Shown here one piece after another: positions 11,341-23,468 of a stretch of DNA of 64,000 bases (positions are counted from its first letter, which is position 1; the number at the start of each line of letters is the position of its first letter). The stretch lies in assembly GCA_013350335.1 (NCBI GenBank), contig CM023537.1:12629884-12693883 (forward strand). The letters are read 5' to 3'. The notes under the pieces are model-generated. The model ran no database searches. It saw only the letters and a program-made list of their open reading frames with translations, and was not told the DNA's origin. This stretch comes from Chimonanthus salicifolius (lineage: Eukaryota; Streptophyta; Magnoliopsida; Laurales; Calycanthaceae). The position numbers and the translations under genes were made by a program.

Positions 11341-13593
11341 ATGGGAGAAGTAACAGCAACCCTTGATCATATCCAGCCTCCAACTTATGGAGACGTAGTC
11401 ACCATTCTCAGCATTGATGGAGGAGGGATCAGAGGGATCATTCCAGCAGCTATTCTTAGCTTCCTGGAATCCAAACTTCAGGTTTACTGCCTTATCTAAT
11501 AATTTTTTTTTAGCATACACCTTTTGCTTGTGAAATTCATTCAGCAAACCAAACTTAAGTTTTCCAATGCTAATCATAATATTTTTAAGCTCTTACTTGT
11601 ACTGAACGAATTGTAATGTTGGGATTTTGTGGATAGGAGCTTGATGGTCCAGACGTGAGAATTGCGGACTACTTCGATGTGATTGCGGGGACAAGCACCG
11701 GTGGCCTTGTGACGGCCATGTTGACGACTCCTAATGACAAAAAACGCCCTCTCTTTGCTGCTAAAGACGTCATGAGTTTCTACCTTAATCATGGTCCCAA
11801 AATCTTCCCACAAGCAGGGTAATGCTAATGATAAATTAATCAAAATGTAAACAATTTAATAGTTAAATTCATATGATAACTAGTCGTACATAGTAACTAG
11901 GACAATATAAATATATTTGCAGTCGTGTAAATCCAATGAAATGTGAGTCAATTCAGGTTTCTGAACAAGGACTAACAGTATATTTCATTTGATAGAAATC
12001 ATGTGTTATTCTGCTTTAAGGTCAGAAAATGTTTTATCTTGTGCGGTGTATTGACTAAATGTGATCTTGTTTTCTTTTTCATCTCAGAGGCCTATTTTCT
12101 GCAGCCAGAGACTTGATCACGGCAGTAGGTGGTCCCAAATACGATGGCAAGTATCTTCATAAAATTATCAGAGAGACGGTAGGACAGACACTGTTGCACC
12201 AGACTTTGACAAATGTGGTGATTCCAACGTTTGACATCAAGCTATTGCAACCCACCATCTTCTCCACCTATGAGGTTCTTCCTTTGCCAAATTATACAAA
12301 CTGATTAATTAAGTGGGAGCCATTAGAACAGATGAAAACTATAAAGCATAGTGGCTAATAGTGGTTATTTTTAATTTGTTTATGACTGTACATGCATCAT
12401 TCATATAAATGATTCCTTTGCTGACTAAGTTGTTCTTCTTGATACAGTTAAAATCGAATCCATCCTTGGATTCTCCACTGTCAGACATATGCATCGCAAC
12501 ATCGGCTGCTCCAACATATCTCCCTGCCCATTATTTCGAAAACAAAGATTCTCAAGGGAATGTTCTGAGGGAATTCAACCTCATTGATGGTGGTATGGCT
12601 GCTAATAATCCGGTAAATGATAAGACATCTCATTGTTAGGGAAAACTTCAAACCTGATAATTAGTTAATTTTCAATATTTTTTCAGTAAAAGGCAATTAA
12701 TGAACATTTCACTTCAGAACCCTAAACAAGAGCTTCTAGTAATTCATTGAACCATGGTTTCAGGCATTGGTTGCAATTAGTGAAGTGACCAGAGAGGTTT
12801 TCAATCAGAATCCAGACTTCTATCCAATCAAGCCGATGGATTATGGTAGATTTTTGGTTATCTCGTTGGGAACCGGTTCATCCAAGACAGAGAAGAAATA
12901 CAGTGCAAAAGCTGCAAGCAAGTGGGGTGCTCTTGGTTGGTTGGTAAACAATGGTGAGACTCCATTAGTGGATTCATTCAGTCAAGGAAGTGCAGATATG
13001 GTTGACATCCACATTTCTGTGGTTTTTCAAGCCCTTCGTTCGGAAACTAACTATCTTCGTATTCAAGTAAGATCCTAGGGTCAATGCAGACATGGTTAAT
13101 GCTTGTTTTCAAATCATGTAGCTTACCTACTAACGAGCACAGTTGATGGTCTTGATTTTATCAATATCGTCTAAGGTAGCTATTTATCCTATCGATTTGA
13201 AGTTGACCTTTATATTTGAATTTGGCAAATTGTTACTACGGAACGATGCTCTATTTGACGTCCATTGGACTTGAATCCACTACCTCTAAGTTTTAACAAT
13301 GAGCCTTTATCAGATGATGATTTTCATTTTGAATTTGATATATATTCTCGTTTACTAATCCTTTAATTTACCCACTAATGGTTTCAATTTCTTCTCTTGA
13401 TTGGAATGCTAGGATGATACACTAACTGGATCTGCAGCCTCCGTTGATGTAACTACTAAGGAAAATTTGGATAATCTTGTGAAAATTGGTGAAGGGTTGT
13501 TAAACAAGCCAGTCTCAAGGGTGAATCTCAATACTGGAGTATTTGAAGCTGTAGAAAATGAAGGCACTAATGAGGAAGCTCTCATAAGGTGTC

Positions 13594-13646
<53 letters not shown>

Positions 13647-13813
13647 CCCTCAGTAAACCTCAGCTAAAATATCCATTTGCTCCATTATAAATTATAAATT
13701 TTAATCTATGGGACTAATCATGACCTTTCTCTAATCTTCACAGGTTTGCCAAAAAACTCTCAAATGAAAGGAGGCTTCGTGAAACAAAATCCCCAAACAC
13801 AAGGGCTTCCTAG
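11341..13813 (+). CDS. Patatin-like phospholipase (PLP2-type), gene C, intact
   Basis: Seven exons: 11341-11481, 11637-11818, 12088-12274, 12448-12612, 12764-13066, 13413-13588 and 13744-13813, phases 0,2,0,0,0,2, giving 407 residues, normal for the family. Residues 26-32 are the DGGGIRG oxyanion loop, Ser67 lies in GTSTGG (nucleophile elbow), and Asp217 in IDGG completes the Ser-Asp dyad. SLGTG is in exon 5. No signal peptide or membrane segment is evident, so a soluble acyl hydrolase is expected. The family releases fatty acids from galactolipids and phospholipids and is tied to defence and stress signalling. The ATG was chosen because it opens exon 1 in frame and is shared in position with D. 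D is a near-identical copy. A long CT repeat lies in intron 6. Patatin-like identity is secure. The substrate is inferred from family knowledge. Confidence 0.93.
13597..13642 (+). repeat. (TC)23 microsatellite in intron 6 of gene C
   Basis: Uninterrupted 46-bp TC repeat a few bases after the exon 6 donor. The same site in gene D (34207-34224) has only nine units. It generates the spurious Ser-Leu repeat frame seen when exon 6 is read through. Confidence 0.95.
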
Positions 13814-14453
13814 TCCAATTGATTGTATGATTTGGCGTGCGAGTGATATGAAATGGTTGCAAACTAGATATAGAGCACTGATCTGATGAATCTACTCTGG
13901 AGTCTGGATGGTTGATCTAGGAAATTCTCCCAGATAGAATATTCAGCTTGTATTTTTTCTAATGAACAGTTGTACTTTCTATCTATGTTTAATGATTGTG
14001 AAAATAGACTATTCTAATTTGGGAGACATTTCTAGCCCTGGATCATATTTGGGTTCATAAAGATAAATTTAATTGCAACTAGTGGAGTGTTACATTTTCT
14101 TCCAACACTTGTTTAAGAAAATTTATGCTATTTTATGTCATTTGGTTGTACCAACTACATTTATTGTCTTTTGTGTTACTTCATTTCTTACCATTCCTTC
14201 TTATCTTAGTCAAGAAAAGGTACTTCTTTTGTTGCACTGTTTCATAGTGATTTGCATTATTGAAAATTAAAATAAGGAAATCCCAATTATCGTATGTTTA
14301 CCATCTCTCCTTTCTGAAACTAAATCAAATTGCATAGTGTAGGTTAGATTTGGCCAAGTATCTCAACTCAGCATTTAGTCCCACTTATATCCATCTCTCT
14401 TATTTTCACCCTACGGAATGCCCCCATAAAACATCATTATTACGCTAAATATC

Positions 14454-15248
14454 TGATGCGGACATATGCGGGCGTAATCAAAATTTTAATTTTGATCCAG
14501 GTGGGTGCACAAGCAATTTGACAGGTCCGGGGTCCGAGCCGAATGATGAAAATTATATCGTCGATCCAGGCGGGTATCCGAGTGGAAATTTGAAGATGGA
14601 TCATGGACTTTAATGCAATAGTATATTTCAGCTCAATTCCAAAATAAAGCAGCCATAGAAGCAGGCCTATTGCTTGTCAGGCCCAAAAAGCCAAGCATTG
14701 GCCCAAGATAACATGCCTATTGATTCAATGAACGGTACACGCTTCATGCAGTGGGTTGAAGAGTCCTATGCCAATTAAGATTGGGTTGTCCATCATTGGA
14801 AACTTGGTGTATTTAGGATATTTTAATAGTAGTTGCTTAGTTAGTCCTATTTTATTTAGAACTATATGTTTTAGATTAAGAGTTCTTAATTAAATATCAC
14901 TCTTATTTAGTGGGTGTTTATTATTAGGAGTTCCTAATTAGATAGGACTCTTATTGAGTAGATGGTTTTATTTAAGGAATTGTAATAGCCAGTTTTGGAG
15001 GGAGATTATTTTGATCAATAAAATTGTTATTTTGTTTAGCAAAATGAATGACTGTTTTGTGAAAATTCAAGTGCAAAACGAAGGACTGTTTTGTGAAGAT
15101 TCAAGTACAAAACGAAGGACTGTTTTGTGAAGATTCAAATGTAAAACGAATGATTGTTTTGTGAAGATTGAAGGGTTATTCAAGATATTATTCAAACTTC
15201 CGCTATAATTTGAGGTTGGGTATTCTTAATCCTACCTAGCCTGCATCA
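14454..15248. mobile_element. Solo LTR, 795 bp, with 5-bp target duplication
   Basis: Begins TGATGC and ends GCATCA (inverted termini) and is flanked by ATATC on both sides (14449-14453 and 15249-15253). The paralogous locus at 35041-35052 has a single ATATC and no element, giving a clean empty site. No coding sequence is present, so the full element was probably reduced by LTR-LTR recombination. It contains four 34-bp tandem repeats (15046-15178). Superfamily not determined. Confidence 0.92.
15046..15178 (+). repeat. Four 34-bp tandem repeats inside the solo LTR
   Basis: The core ACTGTTTTGTGAA (last copy ATTGTTTTGTGAA) recurs at 15051, 15085, 15119 and 15153, exactly 34 bp apart, with GAAGATTCAAGTACAAAACG-like linkers. 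Arrays of this kind in LTRs often lie in the U3 enhancer region. That role is inferred. Confidence 0.85.
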
Positions 15249-15603
15249 ATATCATGATTTATCTCTCATTAAATTTCCACAAATCAAACTTAAGTCCATA
15301 TATATATATATTCATGGAATCAACCAAAGCTCACTCTTTCACACTGCAAAACAACACACATAAAGAACCACACACCAGGTTCTTCTCTATACATCATAGA
15401 CATTGTCTTACACATCATAGCCAATTCACACACCAAGAACCGCCACAAAATGATCACTGAACAGCAGCAGACTTCTGAATGACGCCAAATCATCAAATCT
15501 TTCTCATCTTTTATTATGAGAGATGCTGAATTCAGCTTATTTAGGCAAACACTAGAGGAGAAAGATCACACTTCACACCAGGAGAAGGGAGCATCTAGTA
15601 ATG

Positions 15604-16910
15604 TCATTTGCGAGAGGCAAGTCGAAGTCCCCTTTCCTGTGACAATCTTTCCGCAAGCCTACATCAAATCAAGACCATGACACATGAAATTCTACAAGAA
15701 AGATGAATGAATTGGAGAAGATTATATTGAGTAAAAAGCATCGACTTCTTACGCTATGAGGGCTTCTCCATTTGTGCCTGTGCCAGGCACCTCTACATAG
15801 TCACCGGTGTCCACGTTCACCCTCGATACATTTTTATTCAGCAGGTCTTCTCCGATCTGTTCCAGTTTCTCAAGGTGCGCATCGGATGGGTCATCCATCG
15901 CAGCGTCGGCAGTTGATAATGTGGGATCCTTTGTTTAATTTTCCAGTCAACATATTACTTGTCATTGCCAGCAAATGAAATTCTCATGAAATGCAAATCC
16001 AAACTTCAGCTGGTATAGAAACTTTATCGATTCATACCAACTGATGCTTCAATTTGTAAAGTGTCCACACTATATTTACATTATCAAATATAAAATTGAT
16101 ATACTGAAATTACATAATTGATTGGTACCTGGATTCGGAGATAGTTGACTGGACTATCAATGATTCCAAAAATGACAGCCAAATGGTAGTCGATCATGTC
16201 AGTGATTCCCTCATCGACGCAGGTAAGTAAGGGGCTTTCCATGTTATCATCGAGCAGCCAGTTTAGGAGTCCCCACTTTGCAGCCGTTTTAGCGTCATAT
16301 TTCTTTTCATTTTTTGCTGCACCGGTACCAAGAGATAGAACCACCAAGTTCTTAAAATCTGCAGCCTTAGAACCTTTCGTCGACTCACTGATTGCAACCA
16401 AGGTCTGCCCAACACCCAATTCACAACCAAGGTTATCAAATTATATCCTCTATTAAAAAAATTAAATATATATTTAATGACGGAAAATGATAAAAGACAT
16501 CGTTCCTTTTCCATATTTAAATAATGATAAATGGATAAAAAGATAAATCTAATATAATTATATTATTGTCTGAAGAAGTAGCACATGACTCAACATTAAA
16601 TTGATCATTTTAAATATACTTTTCATAAAATATCACGAGCATTACTTATTTTTCCAACTATTCATAGCCAGATATAATAATAAAAGAGACATATGAAACT
16701 TTTTAATGTTTATTGACAAAAATTCAAAAGAGAATAATAGGAAATTGGAGGAATGAGGCTTACAGGATTATTAGCACAAACGCCTCCGTCCACAAGGTTG
16801 AATTCTTCATTTTCATTTTCGAAATAATAAGAAGGGAGGTAAGTTGGTGCAGCAGAAGTGCTGATGCAAATGTCTGATAGCTTAGCATTCATGGAGGGCT
16901 TGGTTGCTAT
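15604..16910 (-). pseudogene. Patatin-like gene E1, 5'-truncated (exons 4-7 only)
   Basis: Minus-strand exons: exon 4 at 16910-16764, exon 5 at 16404-16129, exon 6 at 15928-15753 and exon 7 at 15658-15604 (stop). All are open and keep GT..AG borders, and they are nearly identical to those of E2. Exon 4 keeps the Asp motif (VDGG) but exons 1-3, holding the oxyanion loop and the catalytic Ser, are missing. Intron 3 continues to 18096, about 8 bp beyond where exon 3 should end, and is then joined to sequence that in module 2 lies at 44654. So a 6.8-kb internal deletion removed the start of the gene. Without the nucleophile serine it cannot be an active hydrolase. Convergent with C, about 1.8 kb apart. 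Confidence 0.9.
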
Positions 16911-18096
16911 CTGCAAATGACGCAGCATATTAGTGGAATCTGGTGTTTTGCTGCATAGATTATTATTCTAATGAAGGTAAAATTCTAAATAACATGTAAA
17001 TAAAAAAAATTCAAGCATGCTTTCTTGATTAAATACATCACAAGGCTGTCACATGTTCTCATGGCCATCATACTAATGCTAGAATTAAAAATTCCTTCTT
17101 CCAATCTAAATAAAATTCAAGTTAAGATCTCACTAAGATGCAAATCTTGTTTTTATATCAAATGGGTTATCTATGTCACTAATCTTGTGATGGGCCCTTT
17201 CGAAAAATATGGAGCGCATATCTTTTTCAATGATTCAAAAATTAATTGTGAAAATAGGGGCAATTTGGGATAAATTTTATTCAAACAATGAGATTAACCC
17301 AAAATAGGTTTCAATTGGATAAGGATTAAATGAAGGAAAGAGGTTTTAGCAGGTCCAAGGTCAGCCCCATTTGGACAAAAAAGTGATCAAAATCACCAAC
17401 TATCTTTTAAAAAATTCAAATTTAGTTTTTGCCTTGTAGTTAATCAATTCTAATTAAATCACCATACAATTAATATTAATTTATTTCAAAAAGTAGAATA
17501 TGAGAATCATTCTCATAAAGAATCATTTGTTCTCATAAGAACAAATGTGCCCATGTGGTCATTTACATTTGATCTTCGTAAGAATCATTCTCATATATTC
17601 ATTCCATGACACAATTAGGTGACCTCATCTAAGCACACATATATGTTTTGAGGTTAAAAAGTCTTGAACTTTATTTGATTTCTATAAAATTTTATTTTCA
17701 TCAAATAAGTGAAGTCATAAGTTTTACGGTATTTATAACTTCAACCTTATCTAATAATGAAAATTCATTGAATTGTAATCATTAATTGTGCAAATTAAAT
17801 TAGTATCAAATTGAGTATGGATGAAACTAAGAGAAAGTAGATGAGTGATGAAAAAATGGATTCATTAAGTCTCCCGTAAACTCCAAAAGTTAATAGTTTC
17901 ATAAAAATATCATTATAACTTATCTTAGAAGGTTAGAATTATAATAATTCTTCCTATTACTCTATTTATTTGAAATAACAAAAATTCCATTAAAATTAAG
18001 AAAAATAAAAGAAAAAGGTAATCTCCTATAAAATTAAGTTAGAATTATAATAATTCTTCATTTACATTTTTAACAACATTAGACAAAATTACAAAG
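16911..18096 (-). other. Remnant of intron 3 of E1, ends at a deletion junction
   Basis: Matches intron 3 of E2 (36703-37902) almost base for base, with a small deletion in E2 and substitutions. Homology stops at 18096, the equivalent of 37894. The next bases match 44654 onward. No exon or gene of its own. Confidence 0.8.
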
Positions 18097-18098
18097 AA

Positions 18099-18688
18099 AT
18101 TAAAGGTGAGAATAATCTCATAAATAAAAGAAATTACCCGCAAGCCTCGTGTATCAGATAAATTCAGAGAGGAATTTGAAACTGAAACCTCTAGTCTAAT
18201 TCTAAAAGTTTAGACCTTTATTTCTTTTTATTAACTAATTCATTTTTTTCCATTTCTTATCATATTATATGTCCAACTTAATAGTTTATTATATGAACCC
18301 GAAGGAAAATGATAGGGATATTGTGTTTTCTATTCTAAAGGATCCTTAGTGTACATTTTTACTTTTTAAATAATAATAAATGGATAAATGAATAAACTCA
18401 TATCATTTATTAACAAAGACATCATGTCCCGTTATTTTCCAATCCTAAATTTAATAAGTTTCTACATTTCTACATAATAAGAAATGAAAACAATAAAGAG
18501 AAAAAAAAAAAAAAAACTTTTGTCGGCATCTTTGAAAATCTTGAGACAAAATGCGACCCACGCTTATCATCTTCTTTTCTTCATATAATGGAGTTTCAGT
18601 TTCCACTATTATTCTTCTTTTTCTTCCATTTCAGATACTTTAACATAAACAGAACAACAATTGGACCACTATGGTCCCTTCTAAAATC
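18099..18688 (+). repeat. Dispersed repeat family R1, copy 1
   Basis: Same sequence as 44654-45225. Related copies are at about 52020-52640 and 53100-53840 (+), with inverted fragments at about 20560-20620, 21140-21230 and 21440-21610. It begins GGTGAGAATAATCTCA and ends near GGACCACTATGGTCCC, a perfect palindrome. No coding content was seen. Here it marks the right end of module 1. Confidence 0.75.
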
Positions 18689-18869
18689 TCTTTCTCCGGC
18701 AAATTGCAACTCGGAACTCACAATTGCTCGATGTCTAGGTAGTTTGTTTTTCGATGTTTTTCAAAGAAACCCTACACATTGCCTTATTGTGAGAAGAGCC
18801 CAACCTTTTATTTACAAATAAGTTTTAAAATTTCACATTGTTTCTAAAAAGCCCCTCCCAGGGGTTAAA

Positions 18870-19200
18870 AAATCTGCTATGCCGATATATCGGCCGATAT
18901 GCAAATATTGGCCGATATGCATATCGGCCGAAATATCGGCTGATATTTTTATCTCTCATCTCGATATCGGCATTTTCTCTCTCCTCCGATATCGGAACCG
19001 TGAAAAATCGTAAAAAACCGCAAAAAACTGTAAAAAGCCGTGAGGACCCGTGAACCCTGAACCGTTGAAAACCGTGTAAAAACCGTGAAAAACTGTATCG
19101 GTGTTTTTAAAAAAAAAAATAAAAAAAAATAATTAAATACCGATATTTATGAATATCGGCCGATATTGTGGCCGATATTCGGTATGTACGGCCGATACCT
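18870..19200. repeat. ATATCGGCCGATAT-rich repeat element
   Basis: Multiple copies of the palindrome ATATCGGCCGATAT (variants) lie at both ends (18880-18950 and 19138-19195). A middle stretch (18998-19098) is made of short repeats of the type CCGTGAAAAA. The same palindromes occur in the small hAT-like MITE at 53149-53300, suggesting one non-autonomous family. Terminal repeats and target duplication could not be fixed here. Confidence 0.55.
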
Positions 19201-21281
19201 ATTTCATAAGTTATATCATATTTTATTTGATGCTAAAATATACTTCATACATGACACAAGATTTCAATATAATTATGATGAGATTAAGAGTTGAATTTTC
19301 AACATTTTTAGAATTTTATCAAATTTTTATTTTAGATCGATAAGTCTAAGAATGCTCTAATTTTTATTTTTATGTTAAGGCATGATTTTGAATCTTGCTT
19401 CAGTGCTACATCTCAAAATAACCTTGAATTTGTTTCGAACCAGTTTGCACCTCAATACAGTTTATGGGGCAAATATACAAAATTCCATGTTGTTTTTGGC
19501 GCCTAGGGAGAATGGCTCTACGTGGATCCTAGTTTATGATCAATTCATACTGCTAAAATTATTTTTTACTTTTTAAAACATTATTTTTTACTTTTAAAAC
19601 TTAAATCCAACTTTTATAATTTTTATTTGATGCCTTCTCACCATTGAATTAATCATAATAGTTCAAAATATTTGTCCAATAAATACTTTTAAGTCTTAAA
19701 AAAATCAAGAGCTAATATGATTTAATAAGTCTCATTTTAATGGTATAATAGTTCCATAATAATTTATCCATTTATATAATTTTTGTGATCATCAAATGAG
19801 AGTGGATCCTTCTGGGCACCCCATACTTAAAACGAACCCTAGTTGGCAAATTTTGTGGTTGACATGATTTCACAGGTAACCATCCAAAGGAGACGCTTGC
19901 CAGCCAGAGGTCATAATAACAATCTCAGTGTCAGAAGAGTACAACGGAGATGGAGGAAGGCCAACTTCCTCCTTGCTCGTGCTGATCGACTCAATTAGAG
20001 GATGAGTTTTCTCCAACTAGGAGGGAATGATGTGTACATCAATTATGATTCAGACTCGATCGAGGATGAATCAACTCAATTGGACTGGATCGATGAAATG
20101 ATACTCCAGATTTACCCTCAAATCGACGGAAGAAAGAGAGTGTCCCACCGTAGATTTCAGTTTAACAATGACACCGATTTAAATTTATGCTCAATGTTTG
20201 TCAAATAGATTTTGTGTGGGATTTAATTTCCATGCATAATTCTGATTTACTCAAAGCATTCGGAATAATAAGTCCACTTTTGTTTTGAATTCGATTGAAC
20301 ACTTAATTTCATGAGTGAATTTCACCAACCATTGAAATCATTGATTTGGAATTCAAACTCAGGGTCGAAAATTTATCCTTCAAAAACACAAAAAACCAAA
20401 AAATAACTGCATCAGTCATTCATGTGGAATCTGTGAAATTTTTTATACTGATTTTAGGCCAGACTTGCTCAAGTCATGCCCGAACCAACACAATATCTTA
20501 CCCATTGGAGTTGAGTCTTAAGCCGAGTCGACCAAGATGATTTTGAGGCATGGAAGAGACATTTATGTTAAAGAGTGTGAAAAGGAAGCAAACGAAGAAG
20601 AAAAACAGTGGAGGTGGTGCAAGATTGTCAAAGATATCAACTACACGTGCGTACTAAAAGTCATATATCCATACTGTGTTAAGTCATTGTTCTGAAACCT
20701 GAATTGACACATTTCCAACCAAGTTGGGCATTTAATTGGATTATTTTGAAGATTCTAATAGGCGTTTACATTTTGAAAAAATATATTTATATGATCCTAC
20801 TTTATACGAGTAGTTATCATATGAATTTAACTCTTAAATTGCTTACATTTTAATTATTTTATTCATTAGCCTTTTACTGAATAGGAAGATAAATTTTAGA
20901 AAAATGTTGAAAATTAAGTAATTATCATTTGAAGTTTTTTCATAACAATGAGATGAAAAACACCACCCGTCGCCCTTCAATTGTCTTCCTGAAACAGTCA
21001 TCATCGAGAGACCCTTCAGTTTCCCTAAACCCAATTCAGCCATGGGCCCCTTTTATCTTTCACACCTTTTCATATCAGCCCAACTTTGACCGAATCACCG
21101 GTACATTCCCAAAATTCGATCCTACCCCGCTGCATCATTATGTTCTAGTGTCTGAAAGGAAACAAAAGAAGAAGAAAAACAGTGGAAACTGAAACTCGAT
21201 TCATTAAATGAAGAAAAGAAGCTGATAAACGTGATGTCCTATCCTACTATATATATTTATATGGTCCATGGTCCTACTATA

Positions 21282-21318
<37 letters not shown>

Positions 21319-21610
21319 ATGGTCCATGGTCCTACTATACCAACATTTTTTTTTCATTAAAAAAAAAGTAATCGTATGAATTTAACTCCTAAATTTCTTA
21401 CATTTTAATTAATTTATTCATAAGCATTATCCTGATTGTGGGAGAATTTTGGGACCATAGTGGTCCAAGTTTATGTTAAAGTGTCTGAATAGGAAGCAAT
21501 AGAAGAATAACAGTTGAAACTAAAACTCGATTCATTAAATGAAGAAAAGAAGGTGATAAACGTGGCTGTATTTTGGCTCAAGATTTTTCAAAGATGTCTT
21601 TTAGAATTTG
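19201..21610. other. Intergenic DNA between E1 and B, no secure gene
   Basis: Contains a 68-codon frame at 20002-20208 (start MSFLQLGGNDVYIN) preceded by a basic frame read from about 19880. I do not recognise either and no second copy supports them. Inverted fragments of repeat R1 lie at about 20560, 21140 and 21440, and an AT microsatellite at 21268-21304 is followed by poly-T. The phrase ATGGTCCATGGTCCTACTATA is duplicated around 21260-21330. Confidence 0.45.
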
Positions 21611-22166
21611 CGTATACTCAATCCATCGGAAACCCAATAAAATTGACTTAAACTAGGTCAATCAAATTTTTGATGTCTTAACGTCTTTTTTGTATTGAAG
21701 CAGTGAATTGAGTTCCACATTAATTGTGAAGAGGAAAATTTAGAAATTTATAAGAGATTTGAGTCACTCAACGTATCAGATTAGTCTTTTGAATTAAATA
21801 TCCAGTGTCGTAGTCAAATCTTCACCTAAAGATTAACATTCATTTTACGAATAGAGTGGCATACGTAAAAGGTTCAAATTGGATTTAAGAATTTAAGACT
21901 TCAAAGTCTTTATGAACTTGGTTTGTCAAGCATAAAATGGGAAATGAATTACTATCAATTTGAATGCTTTCGATTGCCTTTTGGAGATTATATATGCTGC
22001 TTAATCCACGAACTTTCTTCAATGATAAACTTGATTAAGCCCACGACGTGTCACACTACTTCAATATGAGGACAACCTTAATAGAAGGACAAAACTGAGA
22101 TCTCTCACTTCCAATTGCTATAGTATTACCAGATGAACAAAAATAATTAATATTTTATATTAAAAT

Positions 22167-23068
22167 TGTTAGATGGTGGCTTTAATTCCACGGTCTCCAC
22201 ATGAGTGGTGTTTGTTTTGGAAGAGGAAATCTACTCAGATCATACACAGTATCTTGAGAGAAAATCTCTCTCAATAATGGAAACACTAAGAGAAGAAAAA
22301 GGAGGAAAAAGATAGACTACACACGGCAACTAAGGAGGCCTAGATTTTCTGGAGAAAATCCAGCCTATTAATGGGCAGCCAACGTGTGAGTTGCCATCTT
22401 AAGTAGGACACGGCATCTCTTGGACAACCTACATATACATGCAGCGGTCGTAGGTGTTGGGGTGTGTGGGGGAACACACCAACTATGGCAAAGATGTAGC
22501 CGGAGTGGGTTGCCTTCAAGAAGGAGCCGCAGATCTAATGATGTCTGGAGGATAGCTTGATGGCCGGAGAGGGGCGTAAGCAACAGTGCAATACCGCTGC
22601 AGATCTGGGTTGTCAGATCTGTGAGTGGCAGTCAGCAGGAGTGTGGCTGGAGAGACGAAGCTCCTTCGCCAGAGCAGAGGTGGAGATCTGTGTGTGTGAG
22701 GACACACCATCATCGGAGACGCTCGCGTTTGAGAAGCATATCAGGAGTTGCTCGTAGGACGCAGAAAGCACAGAGGGAGGAACACAGAAGTTGGGTTCAC
22801 TATTTTGGGTATGAGAGAGACTCACATCAACTGAGAGGTGACGTTGATGTGTCTTATAGTTGGGTGTACAAGGGGCTCGGGACTTCGGGTTTGGGCTAAT
22901 GACTCAAGAGAGTCATCATTATTGTACATGTATTTCTTTCTCATTTATAGTGAATATTCTGTCGCTCCGTGGACGTAGGCCGGGTGGGCCGAACCACGTT
23001 AAAATATTGTATTGTGCTATGTGTTTATTTCCGTTCGATTTTTCTTGTTTCCGCGCGTAACGCTAACA
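22167..23068 (+). mobile_element. Probable solo LTR of Ty1-copia type, about 900 bp
   Basis: Begins TGTTAG and ends CTAACA. The 3' part has the CTCCGTGGACGTAGGC...CCGAACCACG...TTTCCGCGCG arrangement that I know from the ends of plant Tnt1/Retrofit-like copia LTRs. No coding sequence or primer-binding site follows. The flanking 5-mers (AAAAT and AGTTT) do not match, so the ends may be off or the element is rearranged. The GC-rich middle (22430-22850) yields only spurious frames. Confidence 0.65.
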
Positions 23069-23331
23069 AGTTTAATATCTGAAATTATATTGCTAAAAGA
23101 TCAAATGACGGTAATATTTATCTAATCCATTAACTATATTATTTTTAATGAGAAATGAGAAGGTGTAGAAGACTTAAAACAAAACAATAGTAGGTCTCTC
23201 ATGCCAGGGACCGGCACTGTAAAAATAAAAAAGCCGCGGCCAAAATGGAGTCACCCAGCCGACGTCAACTTCAACCTAGATTTACTTGGTGCCACTGGAG
23301 CATTTTACTTGGTTGGGACCGCAGCGATGCT

Positions 23332-23339
23332 TATAAATA
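23332..23339 (+). promoter_or_regulatory. TATA box of gene B
   Basis: TATAAATA in the context TTATAAATAAGGGCCA, about 130 bp before the ATG. The same motif and context occur upstream of E2 and F at similar distances, which supports a shared core promoter. Confidence 0.75.
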
Positions 23340-23468
23340 AGGGCCATTCTCTGTATCTCCTTGCAAGACAGAAGACACCAACAATTACTTGTTTGATTTC
23401 TTCTTGTTGGGACTAGTCTACAGTCCACACTCTCCTCATTCCCCATTTCATTTGCTCTGAAATTATTC

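Larger units (their letters stand above)
170..18688 (+). repeat. Module 1 of a three-gene tandem segmental duplication (A, C, E1)
   Basis: This stretch aligns colinearly, in pieces, with about 26120-45225. Seen pairings are about 172-1438 with 26122-27518, 6640-6778 with 27519-27652, 7424-18096 with 27652-37894, and 18099-18688 with 44654-45225. The gaps are insertions and deletions described separately. Genes, introns and intergenic DNA are all shared, so it was duplicated as DNA and not by retroposition. The left boundary lies outside the window. Confidence 0.85.

Noticed and set aside
11160..11843. Minus-strand frames overlapping exons 1-2 of C, and equivalents in D and G
   Set aside because: They are antisense shadows of the patatin exons, which have proper splice sites and catalytic motifs on the plus strand.
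13467..13667. Ser-Leu repeat protein
   Set aside because: Read-through of exon 6 into the TC microsatellite of intron 6. The GT donor at 13589 is conserved.
18998..19098. CRISPR-like array of CCGTGAAAAA repeats
   Set aside because: Units are short, degenerate and without unique spacers, and the window is plant nuclear DNA. It is tandem repeat decay within a mobile element.
20002..20208. 68-codon acidic frame as a gene
   Set aside because: No recognisable family, no promoter or splice evidence and no second copy. Noted only as an unrecognised frame.
22368..22899. Frames inside the 22167-23068 block
   Set aside because: Short, overlapping on both strands, and inside a probable solo LTR.
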